The notes below the pieces were generated by a model, which was not told the DNA's origin, did no database searches, and saw nothing but the letters and a program-made list of their open reading frames with translations. A stretch of 64,000 bases of DNA from JBCBWG01 sp036804185. Lineage in GTDB: Bacteria > Pseudomonadota > Alphaproteobacteria > Rhizobiales > Hyphomicrobiaceae. Made by a program: the position numbers and the translations under genes. Positions 18,039 to 25,985 of the stretch are shown in pieces (the stretch's first letter is position 1; the number at the start of each line of letters is the position of its first letter). The stretch is from contig JBHJOC010000034.1 in the NCBI GenBank assembly GCA_050330095.1, positions 8,385 to 72,384 of the forward strand, written 5' to 3'.

Positions 18039-18377
18039 ATGACCGTTCGCCGTAGCCAGCATCGAGCTTTGCCGAGTGCTGTTGTCGGAGCCATTGCCGC
18101 AGCTGTGCTCGGCACCGGCGCCTTGCCGTCGGAAGCAAGCAGTCGCTGCACACGCCTGCCGCTCTCGGATGTTGCGTTCGGGCGCGAAGCCTCAATCCAA
18201 TCAGCCCGTGAGAAGCTCCGAGACTACGCCAACGACGTTGCACGGCAACGCGGCTGGTCTGTCCCAAATGGCTTCACCGAAAGCAATGAAATCGTCTCCT
18301 GCGAGGTCTACCTTGATCTCGGCCCGCTCGGCGTCGAGTACCAGTGCCTCGTCACGACAACATTCTGCGTGAAGTGA
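18039..18377 (+). CDS. Small exported protein of unknown function
   Basis: This 112-residue protein has a twin-arginine-free signal peptide (about residues 1-34, with a hydrophobic run SAVVGAIAAAVLGTGAL). The mature part contains RCTRLPLSDVAFGREASIQSAREKL and a C-terminal cysteine pair (YQCLVTTTFCVK). ATG 18039 has GGAG upstream; an earlier in-frame ATG at 17973 would overlap the type B repeat. It sits behind the A-B repeat pair. I do not recognise the family well enough to name a function. Confidence 0.65.
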   Translation: MTVRRSQHRALPSAVVGAIAAAVLGTGALPSEASSRCTRLPLSDVAFGREASIQSAREKLRDYANDVARQRGWSVPNGFTESNEIVSCEVYLDLGPLGVEYQCLVTTTFCVK

Positions 18378-18436
18378 TCGCCGGCCGCTGGTTAACCAGC
18401 CCCTGGCTGACCAGACCCTGAATGAGATGGGATCAG

Positions 18437-18805
18437 TCACCTGCCCGATGCGGCAGCGAGCGCGCGCCCGACCGTCCAAAGAATGAACCTCAGCAGCGCG
18501 CCGACGACGAGACCGATCATCAGCAGCAGAATTGATTTTGGCCCGAGCTCGCCAAGCAGCGTTGCATACGCTTGGTTCGCAGATGCTGGGAACATGGTCT
18601 CGATCACCGATGCGACAATCTGAAGGACATCGCGAGCAACGCGGACCAGCGAGCCGAATAGATTGAGATCGTACAGCGCAAGGCCGATGTAGACCATCAT
18701 CGCTGCGACCAGTTCGAGCATCAGAAGCCCGACTGCCTTGAACACCGCAAGAATGCCCAAGGACAATCGGCCCAAAAAACCGCGTTGCGACCTTGCCGAT
18801 GCCAT
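18437..18805 (-). CDS. Small hydrophobic membrane protein
   Basis: This 122-residue protein has at least two strongly hydrophobic segments. One is around residues 12-50 and is long enough for one or two passes. The other is LLLMIGLVVGALLRFILWTV near residue 95. ATG 18805 has a GAGGGG site. No known domain is recognised. It faces the exported protein gene at 18039-18377 convergently. Confidence 0.6.
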   Translation of the reverse strand: MASARSQRGFLGRLSLGILAVFKAVGLLMLELVAAMMVYIGLALYDLNLFGSLVRVARDVLQIVASVIETMFPASANQAYATLLGELGPKSILLLMIGLVVGALLRFILWTVGRALAAASGR

Positions 18806-19062
18806 GGCGATGCCCCCTCAGGCGCGGAACTGACTGCTTGCCGCAATAGCTGATCGCGATCGCGTTGTCGCCATCGGTTTGGTGTCCGAAGCCAGTACAA
18901 TGACGGCTTGGTGCTCAAGCAGCAACGACGCGGCAGTCGAGGACGTCAGATCCGGGACGCCATTGGATTTTTGACAAGTTTGAGTGTCTGCGAGCAACTC
19001 CCCCGGCAAGCGCCGTGATCGCTAACCGATTTACCTGCAGGCCGCTCCGTCGCGCGACTACC

Positions 19063-19506
19063 TCAGCGGATCACATCGATCCGTGTGCTCCACATGCCAT
19101 AGCGCTCCACCAGCTTGTAAAACGCGCGGGCGTTCGGGATGCTGAGCCTAATGCAGCCGTGCGACGCTGGCCGGCCGAGCCTGTTTCCCTGCGTCGTGCC
19201 GTGGATGGCCGTGCCGTCATCCCCGATCCAGATCAGATAGGGGAGTTCCATGTTCCACTGTTTCGAAAAATAGTACGGGAGCATTTTATAGGGGGTATAC
19301 GCACCTGGCTGCGTTTCCCAGCCTTTGCGTCCGGTCGAGACGGGCCAGGAAAACCTTCTCTGGCCCTCGACGAACACCTCCATCCGCTGGGCTTTAAGGT
19401 CAACGCGCGCAACGAGGGGGGCGGCAGTTGCAGTCACCGACGCAAAAGAGAGAACGAACGCAGCCAAGATCCCGACAGCCGTTCCGAAATCAAACCGCGT
19501 CGCCAT
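19063..19506 (-). CDS. L,D-transpeptidase (YkuD domain)
   Basis: This 147-residue protein has a signal peptide (about residues 1-29). Next comes the YkuD catalytic domain, with the histidine in TAIHGTT (H102) and the nucleophile in ASHGCIRLS (H116, C118). Such enzymes form 3-3 crosslinks in peptidoglycan or attach proteins to it in the periplasm. The segment YFSKQWNMELPY is typical of the family. The length is small, so it is essentially only the catalytic domain. Confidence 0.92.
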   Translation of the reverse strand: MATRFDFGTAVGILAAFVLSFASVTATAAPLVARVDLKAQRMEVFVEGQRRFSWPVSTGRKGWETQPGAYTPYKMLPYYFSKQWNMELPYLIWIGDDGTAIHGTTQGNRLGRPASHGCIRLSIPNARAFYKLVERYGMWSTRIDVIR

Positions 19507-19790
19507 CGCCTGATCTCCCGATAGCCCTAGAAGTTATGCCACCTAGAGTTCTGAGTGACCGCGTGGAATTCAACCATGTTGAGCAATCGCACCGGCCCTT
19601 GGTCGAGATTTTGGCGTTGCATTGCACAGGCGCAACAACGCAACGGCCGTCTTGAAGTTGCAGTGTGTCCGAAAATCACCACCAAAAGGGCGAAACTGAT
19701 CCGCGCTCAACAGCGATCCTTGAATCCAAAATTTCGGAGGCGTTCTGTCGAGGTGTTGGGACAACTCCACGCTCTATTCGGAGATCGACG

Positions 19791-19922
19791 ATGAAAAATC
19801 GGGGCGCGTTTCTGGTTATTGCTCTGCTCGTGACTGCAACTGCGATCACTGCCTGCCGTCGCGAAACGCCGGAGCCGAAGGGTCTCGGCGGTCCCGTGCC
19901 AGCGCAACACGTCACACGCTAA
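19791..19922 (+). CDS. Small lipoprotein
   Basis: This 43-residue protein has a lipoprotein signal with the lipobox ITAC (cysteine 22). After cleavage it would be a 22-residue lipidated peptide rich in Pro and Gly. ATG 19791 has a GGAG site. Its size resembles the small entericidin-like or other short lipoproteins of alphaproteobacteria, but I cannot assign a family. No neighbour suggests a role. Confidence 0.6.
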   Translation: MKNRGAFLVIALLVTATAITACRRETPEPKGLGGPVPAQHVTR

Positions 19923-20274
19923 AGCACGTGACGCCGTCTCGGCGGCGATTGCGCTCTTAGCCCGTCGCGCCGGAATCCGACGTGCTGGCGCGATTCCATA
20001 CGAATGTTGCGCCGGCCGGATTGGGTCGAGCGCTTCAGATGCAGTGTCTCACTTCAGAACCCTGGCTGCCCCGCAGCCGGGGTTTTGCAGTTTATCGGCA
20101 TCCGGGTAACGCGGGCGCTTTCGTCGCGGATTTTAGGCCAGCCCGACAACGGAGGCCGATCGGTGACACGCCGGGCTGAACCGAAGTTCCGGCTTTGCTT
20201 CCCTCCCCCACCCAGGGAACGAATCACTTAAGTCTCATGAACGCACGTGACCCTTCCGATTTTGGAGCTGCGCC
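19923..20274. other. Intergenic region with one terminator
   Basis: This 352-base gap has no protein-like frame. The only clear element is the intrinsic terminator at 20058-20086, about 136 bases after the lipoprotein stop codon. The distance leaves room for a small RNA or a long 3' untranslated region, but I see no promoter that proves either. Confidence 0.5.
20058..20086 (+). terminator. Rho-independent terminator
   Basis: A nine-pair stem (CCCTGGCTG at 20060-20068 with CAGCCGGGG at 20074-20082, including one T-G pair) has a five-base loop and is followed by TTTT. It would stop plus-strand transcription from the lipoprotein gene or from an unseen small RNA. Confidence 0.75.
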
Positions 20275-20538
20275 ATGGACTTTTCGAAGACAGCGGCACT
20301 GTTTGTCTTGACGCTTGCAACGGCTGCGCTCGCCGCAAACAATCTGGTTCTAGAAGCCGTCGCCAGAGACCAAGCTGCCAACGTTTCCGACGAGGCACTG
20401 ATTGTCGTCAGCAGTGGTTCACAGCTCCACCTGGTCGAGCGCTCTGGGCTCGCTTTGGCTCCTCAGGCTGGGCAGATGAGCTGTGCGCACGTCGCGAGCC
20501 TCGGGTCGATCAGCGTGGGCTATGACTGTATGCGCTGA
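20275..20538 (+). CDS. Small exported protein of unknown function
   Basis: This 87-residue protein has a signal peptide (about residues 1-20, ending ATAALA). The mature region is about 65 residues and contains two cysteines (SCAHVAS and DYDCMR-like end, here GYDCMR). ATG 20275 has GGAG at a good distance. It has no recognised domain. It sits in a run of small exported proteins. Confidence 0.6.
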   Translation: MDFSKTAALFVLTLATAALAANNLVLEAVARDQAANVSDEALIVVSSGSQLHLVERSGLALAPQAGQMSCAHVASLGSISVGYDCMR

Positions 20539-20819
20539 AGCACCCTGACATCGGCGACCTCATTCCAGCCCGCCTACTCTCGCCAATCGATGACTTGCGT
20601 CGCTTATTCGACGTAAGCTTATCAGGCTTGATCATGACATTTGAGGTCATTTGGCGAGCGGCAGCCCTCAACTCATCCGGCGTATCCGACTAACCAAACT
20701 TTTCGATAGCTCTCCCCGATCACCGATTGTTTCTTTGTGCTTCCGGCAACATTCTGCGATAGCGATCTCAATGGTCGAGGCAACCGGTAGGTGTCTCGGC
20801 GCAGCTTCGGGAGCTCGCC

Positions 20820-21323
20820 ATGTCGAGTTTGTCGTCGCCCCGCCGATCATTGGCACGCTGGGGCCAACAGTGTCTTGTCGTGGCCGCGTTAATGACAATC
20901 GTGTCGTCCAGCGCAGTTGCCTCACCCTTTGCAACCTACGGCGGAACCTGGGGCGGATCTGGGCGCGTGACGCTCGCGGGCGGAAGCAGCGAAGCGATCC
21001 GGTGCCGTGCCTACTACAGTGTGAAGTCCAGCGGCAGAGAGCTTGGGCTTGCCATTCGGTGTGCATCGGCGAGCTATTCGATCGAGCTGCGATCGCAGCT
21101 CAAGCAATCGGGCGGCTCGGTATCCGGCTCGTGGGTCGAACGTACCTTCAACGCTTCCGGTAACGTCGTCGGCAGCGCGTCGGCGTCAGCGCTGAACCTG
21201 ACGATCAGCGGCGGGGTCGCTGGGAGCATGTCGATCCGCGTGTCGGGTCGGACGCAAAGCGTATCGATCCGCACCTCGACCACGCAATTGCGCGGTGTCG
21301 ATATCAACCTGTCCCGCAGTTAG
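20820..21323 (+). CDS. Conserved exported protein of unknown function
   Basis: This 167-residue protein has a signal peptide (residues about 1-35, ending VASA-like SSAVAS). The mature part is mostly beta-strand: YGGTWGGSGRVTLAGG, IRCRAYY, ELGLAIRCASASY and SGSWVERTFNASGNV. The pattern matches a secreted family common in Hyphomicrobiales that has no assigned function. ATG 20820 has GGGAG. Two cysteines near residues 62 and 80 may form a disulfide. Confidence 0.72.
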   Translation: MSSLSSPRRSLARWGQQCLVVAALMTIVSSSAVASPFATYGGTWGGSGRVTLAGGSSEAIRCRAYYSVKSSGRELGLAIRCASASYSIELRSQLKQSGGSVSGSWVERTFNASGNVVGSASASALNLTISGGVAGSMSIRVSGRTQSVSIRTSTTQLRGVDINLSRS

Positions 21324-21422
21324 CTCGACCCCGCTTCTGACTGGATTTATCCCAAGTGACGTCGCGCCATCACCGACCGATGGCGCAACGTGCCACGCGC
21401 GCAGGCTCTATGTGTCGGCGTG

Positions 21423-22172
21423 TCAGCCGCGCCCAACGAACGGCATTTTTGTCGCCATGATCGTCATGAACTGCACGTTCGCATCGAGCGGCAGCTGGGC
21501 CATGAACACGATCGCGCGCGCCACATGATCGACGTCCATGACGGATTCAGCCATGATCTGACCGTTCGCCTGCGGCACGCCGTGCTTCATCCGGCCGCCC
21601 ATTTCGGTATCTGCGTTGCCGATATCGATTTGTGAACAGGCGATGTCGTATTTTCTGCAATCAAGCGAAATCGACTTCGTCAGGCCCGTGATGGCGTGCT
21701 TGGTGGACGTATAGGCGACGGAGTTCGGTCTTGGCGCGTGCGCCGAGATAGACCCGTTGTTGATTATGCGCCCGCCCATGGGCGATTGCGCCTTCATGAT
21801 CCCGATCGCTGCACGGGCGCAGTAGAATGAGCCCGAGAGATTGACGGCGACGACGCGATCCCAATCGGCAATCGCGAGGTCCTCCATCGGAACCGGCGGC
21901 GCGCCCATCCCGGCGTTATTGAACAGGACGTCGAGGCGACCGAACTCGGATTTGGCACGCGCGAACAACGCTTCCACCGAGCTGGCATCTGACACGTCGC
22001 TCGCGACGGGGAGCATCCGCCCACCAGCGGCCTGGCCCAGACCGGCCGTCGCCTCCAATTCCGCAGCGCGGCGTCCCGCCAGCACGACGTTGTACCCTGC
22101 AGCTTGCAGGGCGAGTGCTGAAGCCCGCCCGATGCCGCTACCAGCTCCCGTTACGAGTGCAACCTTGTCCAA
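21423..22172 (-). CDS. SDR family oxidoreductase
   Basis: This 249-residue classical short-chain dehydrogenase/reductase has the cofactor loop TGAGSGIG (residues 8-15), NNAG near residue 90, the catalytic serine in NNGSISAHAP, and YTSTK near residue 155. The basic-residue pattern after strand 2 (AGRRAAEL) suggests NADP. The substrate is unknown. It lies convergent to the exported protein gene at 20820-21323. Confidence 0.92.
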   Translation of the reverse strand: MDKVALVTGAGSGIGRASALALQAAGYNVVLAGRRAAELEATAGLGQAAGGRMLPVASDVSDASSVEALFARAKSEFGRLDVLFNNAGMGAPPVPMEDLAIADWDRVVAVNLSGSFYCARAAIGIMKAQSPMGGRIINNGSISAHAPRPNSVAYTSTKHAITGLTKSISLDCRKYDIACSQIDIGNADTEMGGRMKHGVPQANGQIMAESVMDVDHVARAIVFMAQLPLDANVQFMTIMATKMPFVGRG

Positions 22173-22454
22173 GCTATCCTCCCGACTATTATCTGTGTCG
22201 CGTCTCCAAAGACGAGGCGTGAGCCTAAGCGATCGGTGGCGGCTTGCCAGCCCCGAACCGCTGGCGACGTGGAGCGCCAGTCCGACAGACGCGTCTTCTC
22301 CGCCCGAGACACGGTTTGCAATGTCGGGCCGGCCACCGTGGCCAGCAGACCACGCCCTCGTGAACTTGGCCCGATTTTCTCTCGGTTAACGGTGTCGCGC
22401 CACAGTTGGAGGCCATAGACTATACCGTGCGATCGCCAGCTTGGAGCAGCCATC

Positions 22455-22844
22455 ATGCCTGCCACGTTCTGCCTGACCCCGCGCCCGCGGCTGACGCGCT
22501 TTGCCACCCTGGCTGCAGGCATCCTTGCCGGAGCATCGGTTCTTGCCGCCCCCGTCTCCGCAACCCGTGCAATCCCCGGCGATGCGACAATCCCTGAGGG
22601 ATACGTGATTGCCCAGAGCGATTTCGGGTCGGAGACCGTGCGCGGTTCGGTTCGCTTTCACCATAACCGCCTTCAGGTGCAGCTGCCTGGCGGAACCTGG
22701 GTCGACTGCGCGCAAAGCTGCAGCGAGACGCTGCGGCTCGAGACCGTGGACTTCTGGTACAGCGACAAGGGTCGCGGACAGAACGGCGCAACGACGCATG
22801 GTCCGGGGCTGTTCGGCCGCTTGCAGCTGAATTTTGGCTGGTGA
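22455..22844 (+). CDS. Small exported protein of unknown function
   Basis: This 129-residue protein has a signal peptide (about residues 1-36). The mature part contains GGTWVDCAQSCSETLRLETVDFW and a C-terminal GPGLFGRLQLNFGW. The motif around WVDCAQSCSETLR with two cysteines is found in other small periplasmic alphaproteobacterial proteins. ATG 22455 has GGAG upstream. The function is unknown. Confidence 0.65.
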   Translation: MPATFCLTPRPRLTRFATLAAGILAGASVLAAPVSATRAIPGDATIPEGYVIAQSDFGSETVRGSVRFHHNRLQVQLPGGTWVDCAQSCSETLRLETVDFWYSDKGRGQNGATTHGPGLFGRLQLNFGW

Positions 22845-22877
22845 GCGATCACGGCGCGCGGTAGCACTCGCGGCTGA

Positions 22878-23519
22878 TCATTCGACCAGAAACGGGTTCG
22901 TGCGGCGCTCATCACCAAAGGTACTCGGCCCACCATGGCCGCAGATGAACGCAATGTCGTCTCCGAGCGGCAGTAGCTTCGTCTTGATTGCAGAAATCAA
23001 TGCGGTGTGATCGCCGTATTCGAAGTCGGTGCGACCGATCGAGCCTTGAAAGAGGACGTCGCCGACAAGGGCAAAGCCATCAGCCGTGCTGACATAAACG
23101 ATCGAGCCTGGCGAGTGACCGGGGCAGTGATAAGTCGCAAACTGACGATCTGCGATCTCGACCACGTCGCCCTCTGAAATCCACTGGTCGGGCGCAACGT
23201 TACGGGCATCACCGATCCCGAAACGAGGCCCGCTCTCCGCCAACCGATCGAGCAGGAACTGGTCGCCACGATGCGGACCGATGATCGGGACGCTCAGACG
23301 CTCTCGCAATTCGTCAGCCCCTGCGGCATGGTCGAAGTGCCCATGCGTAAGAATGATGTTTTGTGGCGCCAAACCCACTTGCGTGATGGCTCCAAGGATC
23401 CGTTGGACATCACCACCCGGATCGACGACGACGCCGCGCTTGCTGTCGCTGTCCCAAACCAGCGTGCAGTTCTGCTGTAGGGGTGTTACGGGAACGATCG
23501 CAACGCTCAGTTGGCCCAT
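22878..23519 (-). CDS. MBL-fold metallohydrolase (YcbL/glyoxalase II-like)
   Basis: This 213-residue protein has the metal-binding motif THGHFDHAAG (about residues 59-68), further ligands in YHCPGHSPGS and VGDVLFQGSIGRTDF, and the C-terminal ICGHGGPSTFGDERRTNPF. These are typical of the small YcbL-type hydrolases related to glyoxalase II, which lack its C-terminal helical domain. It is cytoplasmic; the substrate is probably a thioester such as S-lactoylglutathione, but this is inference. ATG 23519 has GGAGGG upstream. Confidence 0.88.
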   Translation of the reverse strand: MGQLSVAIVPVTPLQQNCTLVWDSDSKRGVVVDPGGDVQRILGAITQVGLAPQNIILTHGHFDHAAGADELRERLSVPIIGPHRGDQFLLDRLAESGPRFGIGDARNVAPDQWISEGDVVEIADRQFATYHCPGHSPGSIVYVSTADGFALVGDVLFQGSIGRTDFEYGDHTALISAIKTKLLPLGDDIAFICGHGGPSTFGDERRTNPFLVE

Positions 23520-23697
23520 CGCGAAATGCCCTCCAAGGTTGGCCCTATGGGCTAACAGCGTCCCAGCACCCGAGCCGGATCGCACCAAAACCAAACAAGG
23601 GGCCCCTTGTCGAATTCAGCGGGCCACCAACAGCCCTTGGCGCCCGAATCGACACCTGGTCGCAACCGCCAACGATTTCGGCGCAACACAAGGGCCA

Positions 23698-23777
23698 CGC
23701 GGACCTCGGATCAGCAGTCGCTTGCAGCATCCGCAACACCCGCCCTCCAGCGACTTCTGATCGAAAAGCGGCACGAG
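23698..23777. repeat. Palindromic element, type B copy 6 (80 bp)
   Basis: It is in B(r) orientation. The core AGCAGTCGCTTG faces CAGCGACTTCT, and it ends GCGGCACGAG. The sequence CATCCGCAACAC in the loop matches other B copies. A type A element follows after 13 bases. Confidence 0.8.
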
Positions 23778-23790
23778 CTTCATGAGCTTG

Positions 23791-23867
23791 CTCATACGCT
23801 TTGCGTTCCGAAGCTCGGCTCGGCGCCTGACGAGGGTCAGGCACGAACTACGGAAAGCGGGTATGAG
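23791..23867. repeat. Palindromic element, type A copy 7 (77 bp)
   Basis: It is in A(f) orientation. It begins CTCATACGC with TTTGCGTTCCGAAGCTCG, faces CGAACTACGGAAAGCG, and ends GGTATGAG. The compensating change CATAC/GTATG in the ends keeps the pairing. Confidence 0.8.
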
Positions 23868-24206
23868 TTGGCCTGGGACTCACCGCACCATGGCTCGACC
23901 ATGCCATGCCCTCCGACGACCGCGCCGGAGCCCTCCTCATTCCACGAGCGCGAGAAAGGGTCAAATCCTGCGGACGCGTGCGAACCGGCTTCAACCGGTC
24001 GGGGATTGTCGGCAACCCTGCAGAATTTCCACTGTCGTCAGTGCAAGCCGGGGAAAAAACTGAACTCTTCGGGGGCCTCGCCCCAAACGCGCGATCGCTG
24101 CACACCGGCGTTCGGGCGCTGCTGCACATTTACTCTATGGCAAGCATTTCCACGCGCGGCGCGGGCAGCTTGATGCGCCCGCCATTCACGCTGCAGTGAA
24201 ACGCGC
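23868..24206. other. Intergenic region downstream of ctrA
   Basis: This 339-base stretch between the repeat pair and the ctrA stop codon holds no protein-like frame and no clear terminator for ctrA. I see nothing else in it. Confidence 0.5.
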
Positions 24207-24902
24207 TCAGGCGGCCGCCGATCCTTCGTCGCCCGGATCCCGCAGCACGTAGCCACGGCCCCACACCGTTTCGATATAATGTTTCCCGCAGGCTGCGTGC
24301 AGCTTCTTGCGCAACTTACAGATAAATACGTCAATAATCTTGAGCTCTGGCTCGTCCATTCCACCGTAAAGGTGATTGAGGAACATTTCCTTGGTCAGGG
24401 TCGTACCCTTGCGCAAAGAGAGAAGCTCGAGCATCTGATATTCTTTGCCGGTCAAATGCACGCGCTGCCCATGGACCTCGACGGTCTTTGTGTCGAGATT
24501 GACGCGCAGGTCACCAGTCTCAATCACCGACTGGGCATGGCCTTTCGAGCGGCGAACGATCGCATGGATGCGAGCGACCAACTCGTCCTTATGGAATGGC
24601 TTTGTCATGTAGTCATCGGCTCCGAACCCGAGCCCTCTGACCTTGTCTTCGATCCCCGCCAACCCAGACAGGATCAGGATGGGCGTTGCGACCTTCCCGA
24701 CCCGAAGTGTCTTCAACACTTCATAGCCGCTCATATCGGGTAGGCCTAAGTCCAACAAAATAATGTCATAATCATAGAGCTTGCCAAGGTCAACGCCTTC
24801 TTCACCAAGATCCGTCTGGTAGACGTTGAAGCCCTCCGACTGCAGCATCAACTGGATGCTTTGAGCCGTCGCGCTGTCATCCTCGATCAGAAGAACCCGC
24901 AT
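24207..24902 (-). CDS. ctrA: Cell-cycle response regulator CtrA
   Basis: This 231-residue protein is the OmpR/PhoB-type master regulator of the alphaproteobacterial cell cycle. The receiver domain has the phosphorylation site D51 in ILLDLGLPD, and the winged-helix DNA-binding domain (residues about 125-225) contains DEPELKIIDVFICKLRKKL and VWGRGYVLRD, characteristic of CtrA. The last residues SAAA end in two alanines, like the ClpXP-recognised tail of Caulobacter CtrA. It controls DNA replication, flagellar and division genes. It is monocistronic, with a 632-base upstream region before fliJ, which is divergent. Confidence 0.97.
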   Translation of the reverse strand: MRVLLIEDDSATAQSIQLMLQSEGFNVYQTDLGEEGVDLGKLYDYDIILLDLGLPDMSGYEVLKTLRVGKVATPILILSGLAGIEDKVRGLGFGADDYMTKPFHKDELVARIHAIVRRSKGHAQSVIETGDLRVNLDTKTVEVHGQRVHLTGKEYQMLELLSLRKGTTLTKEMFLNHLYGGMDEPELKIIDVFICKLRKKLHAACGKHYIETVWGRGYVLRDPGDEGSAAA

Positions 24903-25534
24903 TGATACCTCTCCTGCCCATTCCCGTTGCCTGCGATGCGCCCCGAAGGCTTGACCGCGTGATCAGCCCTCGCCCCGTCGTTCGAAAAAACTACGCACGA
25001 GAGGTTAACAAACGCTAAGTAAACCTTGCCAAACTTCAGAAATGATCAATGAACCAGACGCGTTCACATCCACACTCCAAATCAACAACGCAGAAACAGA
25101 CATTCACCCACACTGAAGCGCTCGCCCCAGCGGTGCCAACTTGATACGAATTTTCCGATGAGCATCACCGCTTGCCCTAACGGTGACGCACGAATGTGAG
25201 GAACCCCCTACCTTACGTGCCGAAGTTAGCACTGTTCGCGCAGGCGAGGTAGGCGTCGGACGGCATTCGGAGGCACGCTGATTCTAACCGGCGTGCGAAC
25301 AATGCAAGATGTTGCCTTAACGCCACGCGAATGCTGATGTGAGAGGCTGTCCACATGAAGCACGGTTCGGTCTGGCACGCGGTTGTGCACGCCGAGACCG
25401 GCTGCGCCGGGGGCAGTTTCGCAGCATTCAAATCGAGCGCGGCAGCAGTTGAACACGACCGCAGGGTCGACATGGTGTGGCACGGAACTTGTTTACTGCG
25501 TTTGGCGTTCGAGTGAAGACAGGGGTACCGGACG
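24903..25534. other. Regulatory intergenic region between ctrA and fliJ
   Basis: This 632-base region between two divergent genes has lower GC than its surroundings (especially 25000-25120), as expected for promoters. No protein-like frame stands out. It contains one possible CtrA half-site pair at 25005-25018 and a GATTC (CcrM-type GANTC) at 25280-25284. Promoter positions cannot be fixed by eye. Confidence 0.5.
25005..25018 (-). promoter_or_regulatory. Possible CtrA box upstream of ctrA
   Basis: TTAA at 25005-25008 is followed after six bases by CTAA (25015-25018). This is near but not equal to the CtrA consensus TTAA-N7-TTAA. It lies about 100 bases upstream of the ctrA start, where autoregulation would be expected. 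The mismatch and spacing make this a weak call. Confidence 0.3.
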
Positions 25535-25903
25535 ATGAAAGCGCGTGAAGTAGCGTTGCGATTGAAGCGGTTCGACGTCGAGGAGAAGGCACGGAAGGTG
25601 CGCGACCTCGGCCAGATGATCGCCGACTTCGAGCAGTTGGCAGATGACCTCGATCGCCAGATCGTCGCCGAGGAAGACCGCACTGGCATTCGCGACAAAA
25701 ACCATTTCGCTTACTCGACCTATGCGCGGGCAGCGGCGCAGCGGCGGCGCAACCTCCAGACATCGATCGATGACCTGAAACGCCGGATGGGCGAGGCGGA
25801 AGCCGAGCATCGCGATGCACTGTCAGATCTTGATGATGCAGCAGATGTCGCTCAGAAGCGGTCGAGCACGCAGGCACAGGCGCGGTCCCCGCTCTCGGCC
25901 TGA
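25535..25903 (+). CDS. fliJ: FliJ-like flagellar export protein
   Basis: This 122-residue protein is almost entirely coiled coil and matches the FliJ-like protein found next to ctrA in many Hyphomicrobiales. Typical parts are MKAREVALRLKRFDVEEKARKV, QMIADFEQLADDLDRQIVAEE and HFAYSTYARAAAQRRRNLQTS. FliJ is a cytoplasmic escort of the flagellar type III export ATPase. The C-terminus is shorter than in the homologues I recall (about 135-140) and lacks the usual acidic/RE-rich tail, ending in a Ser/Gln/Ala-rich stretch. The ribosome binding site is weak. No other flagellar gene is in the window. Confidence 0.8.
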   Translation: MKAREVALRLKRFDVEEKARKVRDLGQMIADFEQLADDLDRQIVAEEDRTGIRDKNHFAYSTYARAAAQRRRNLQTSIDDLKRRMGEAEAEHRDALSDLDDAADVAQKRSSTQAQARSPLSA

Positions 25904-25985
25904 CACCGCCAATGCTCGTCGGCCTACAGAGTTAAGGGCCGGCCAGAGGGCGGTCGTTGCTTGGTGCCCGGCTGCGCTCCTGCTC

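Noticed and set aside
25820..25985. Frameshift at the end of fliJ
   Set aside because: Neither other frame continues with the charged C-terminus expected from homologues, so a real shorter end is preferred.
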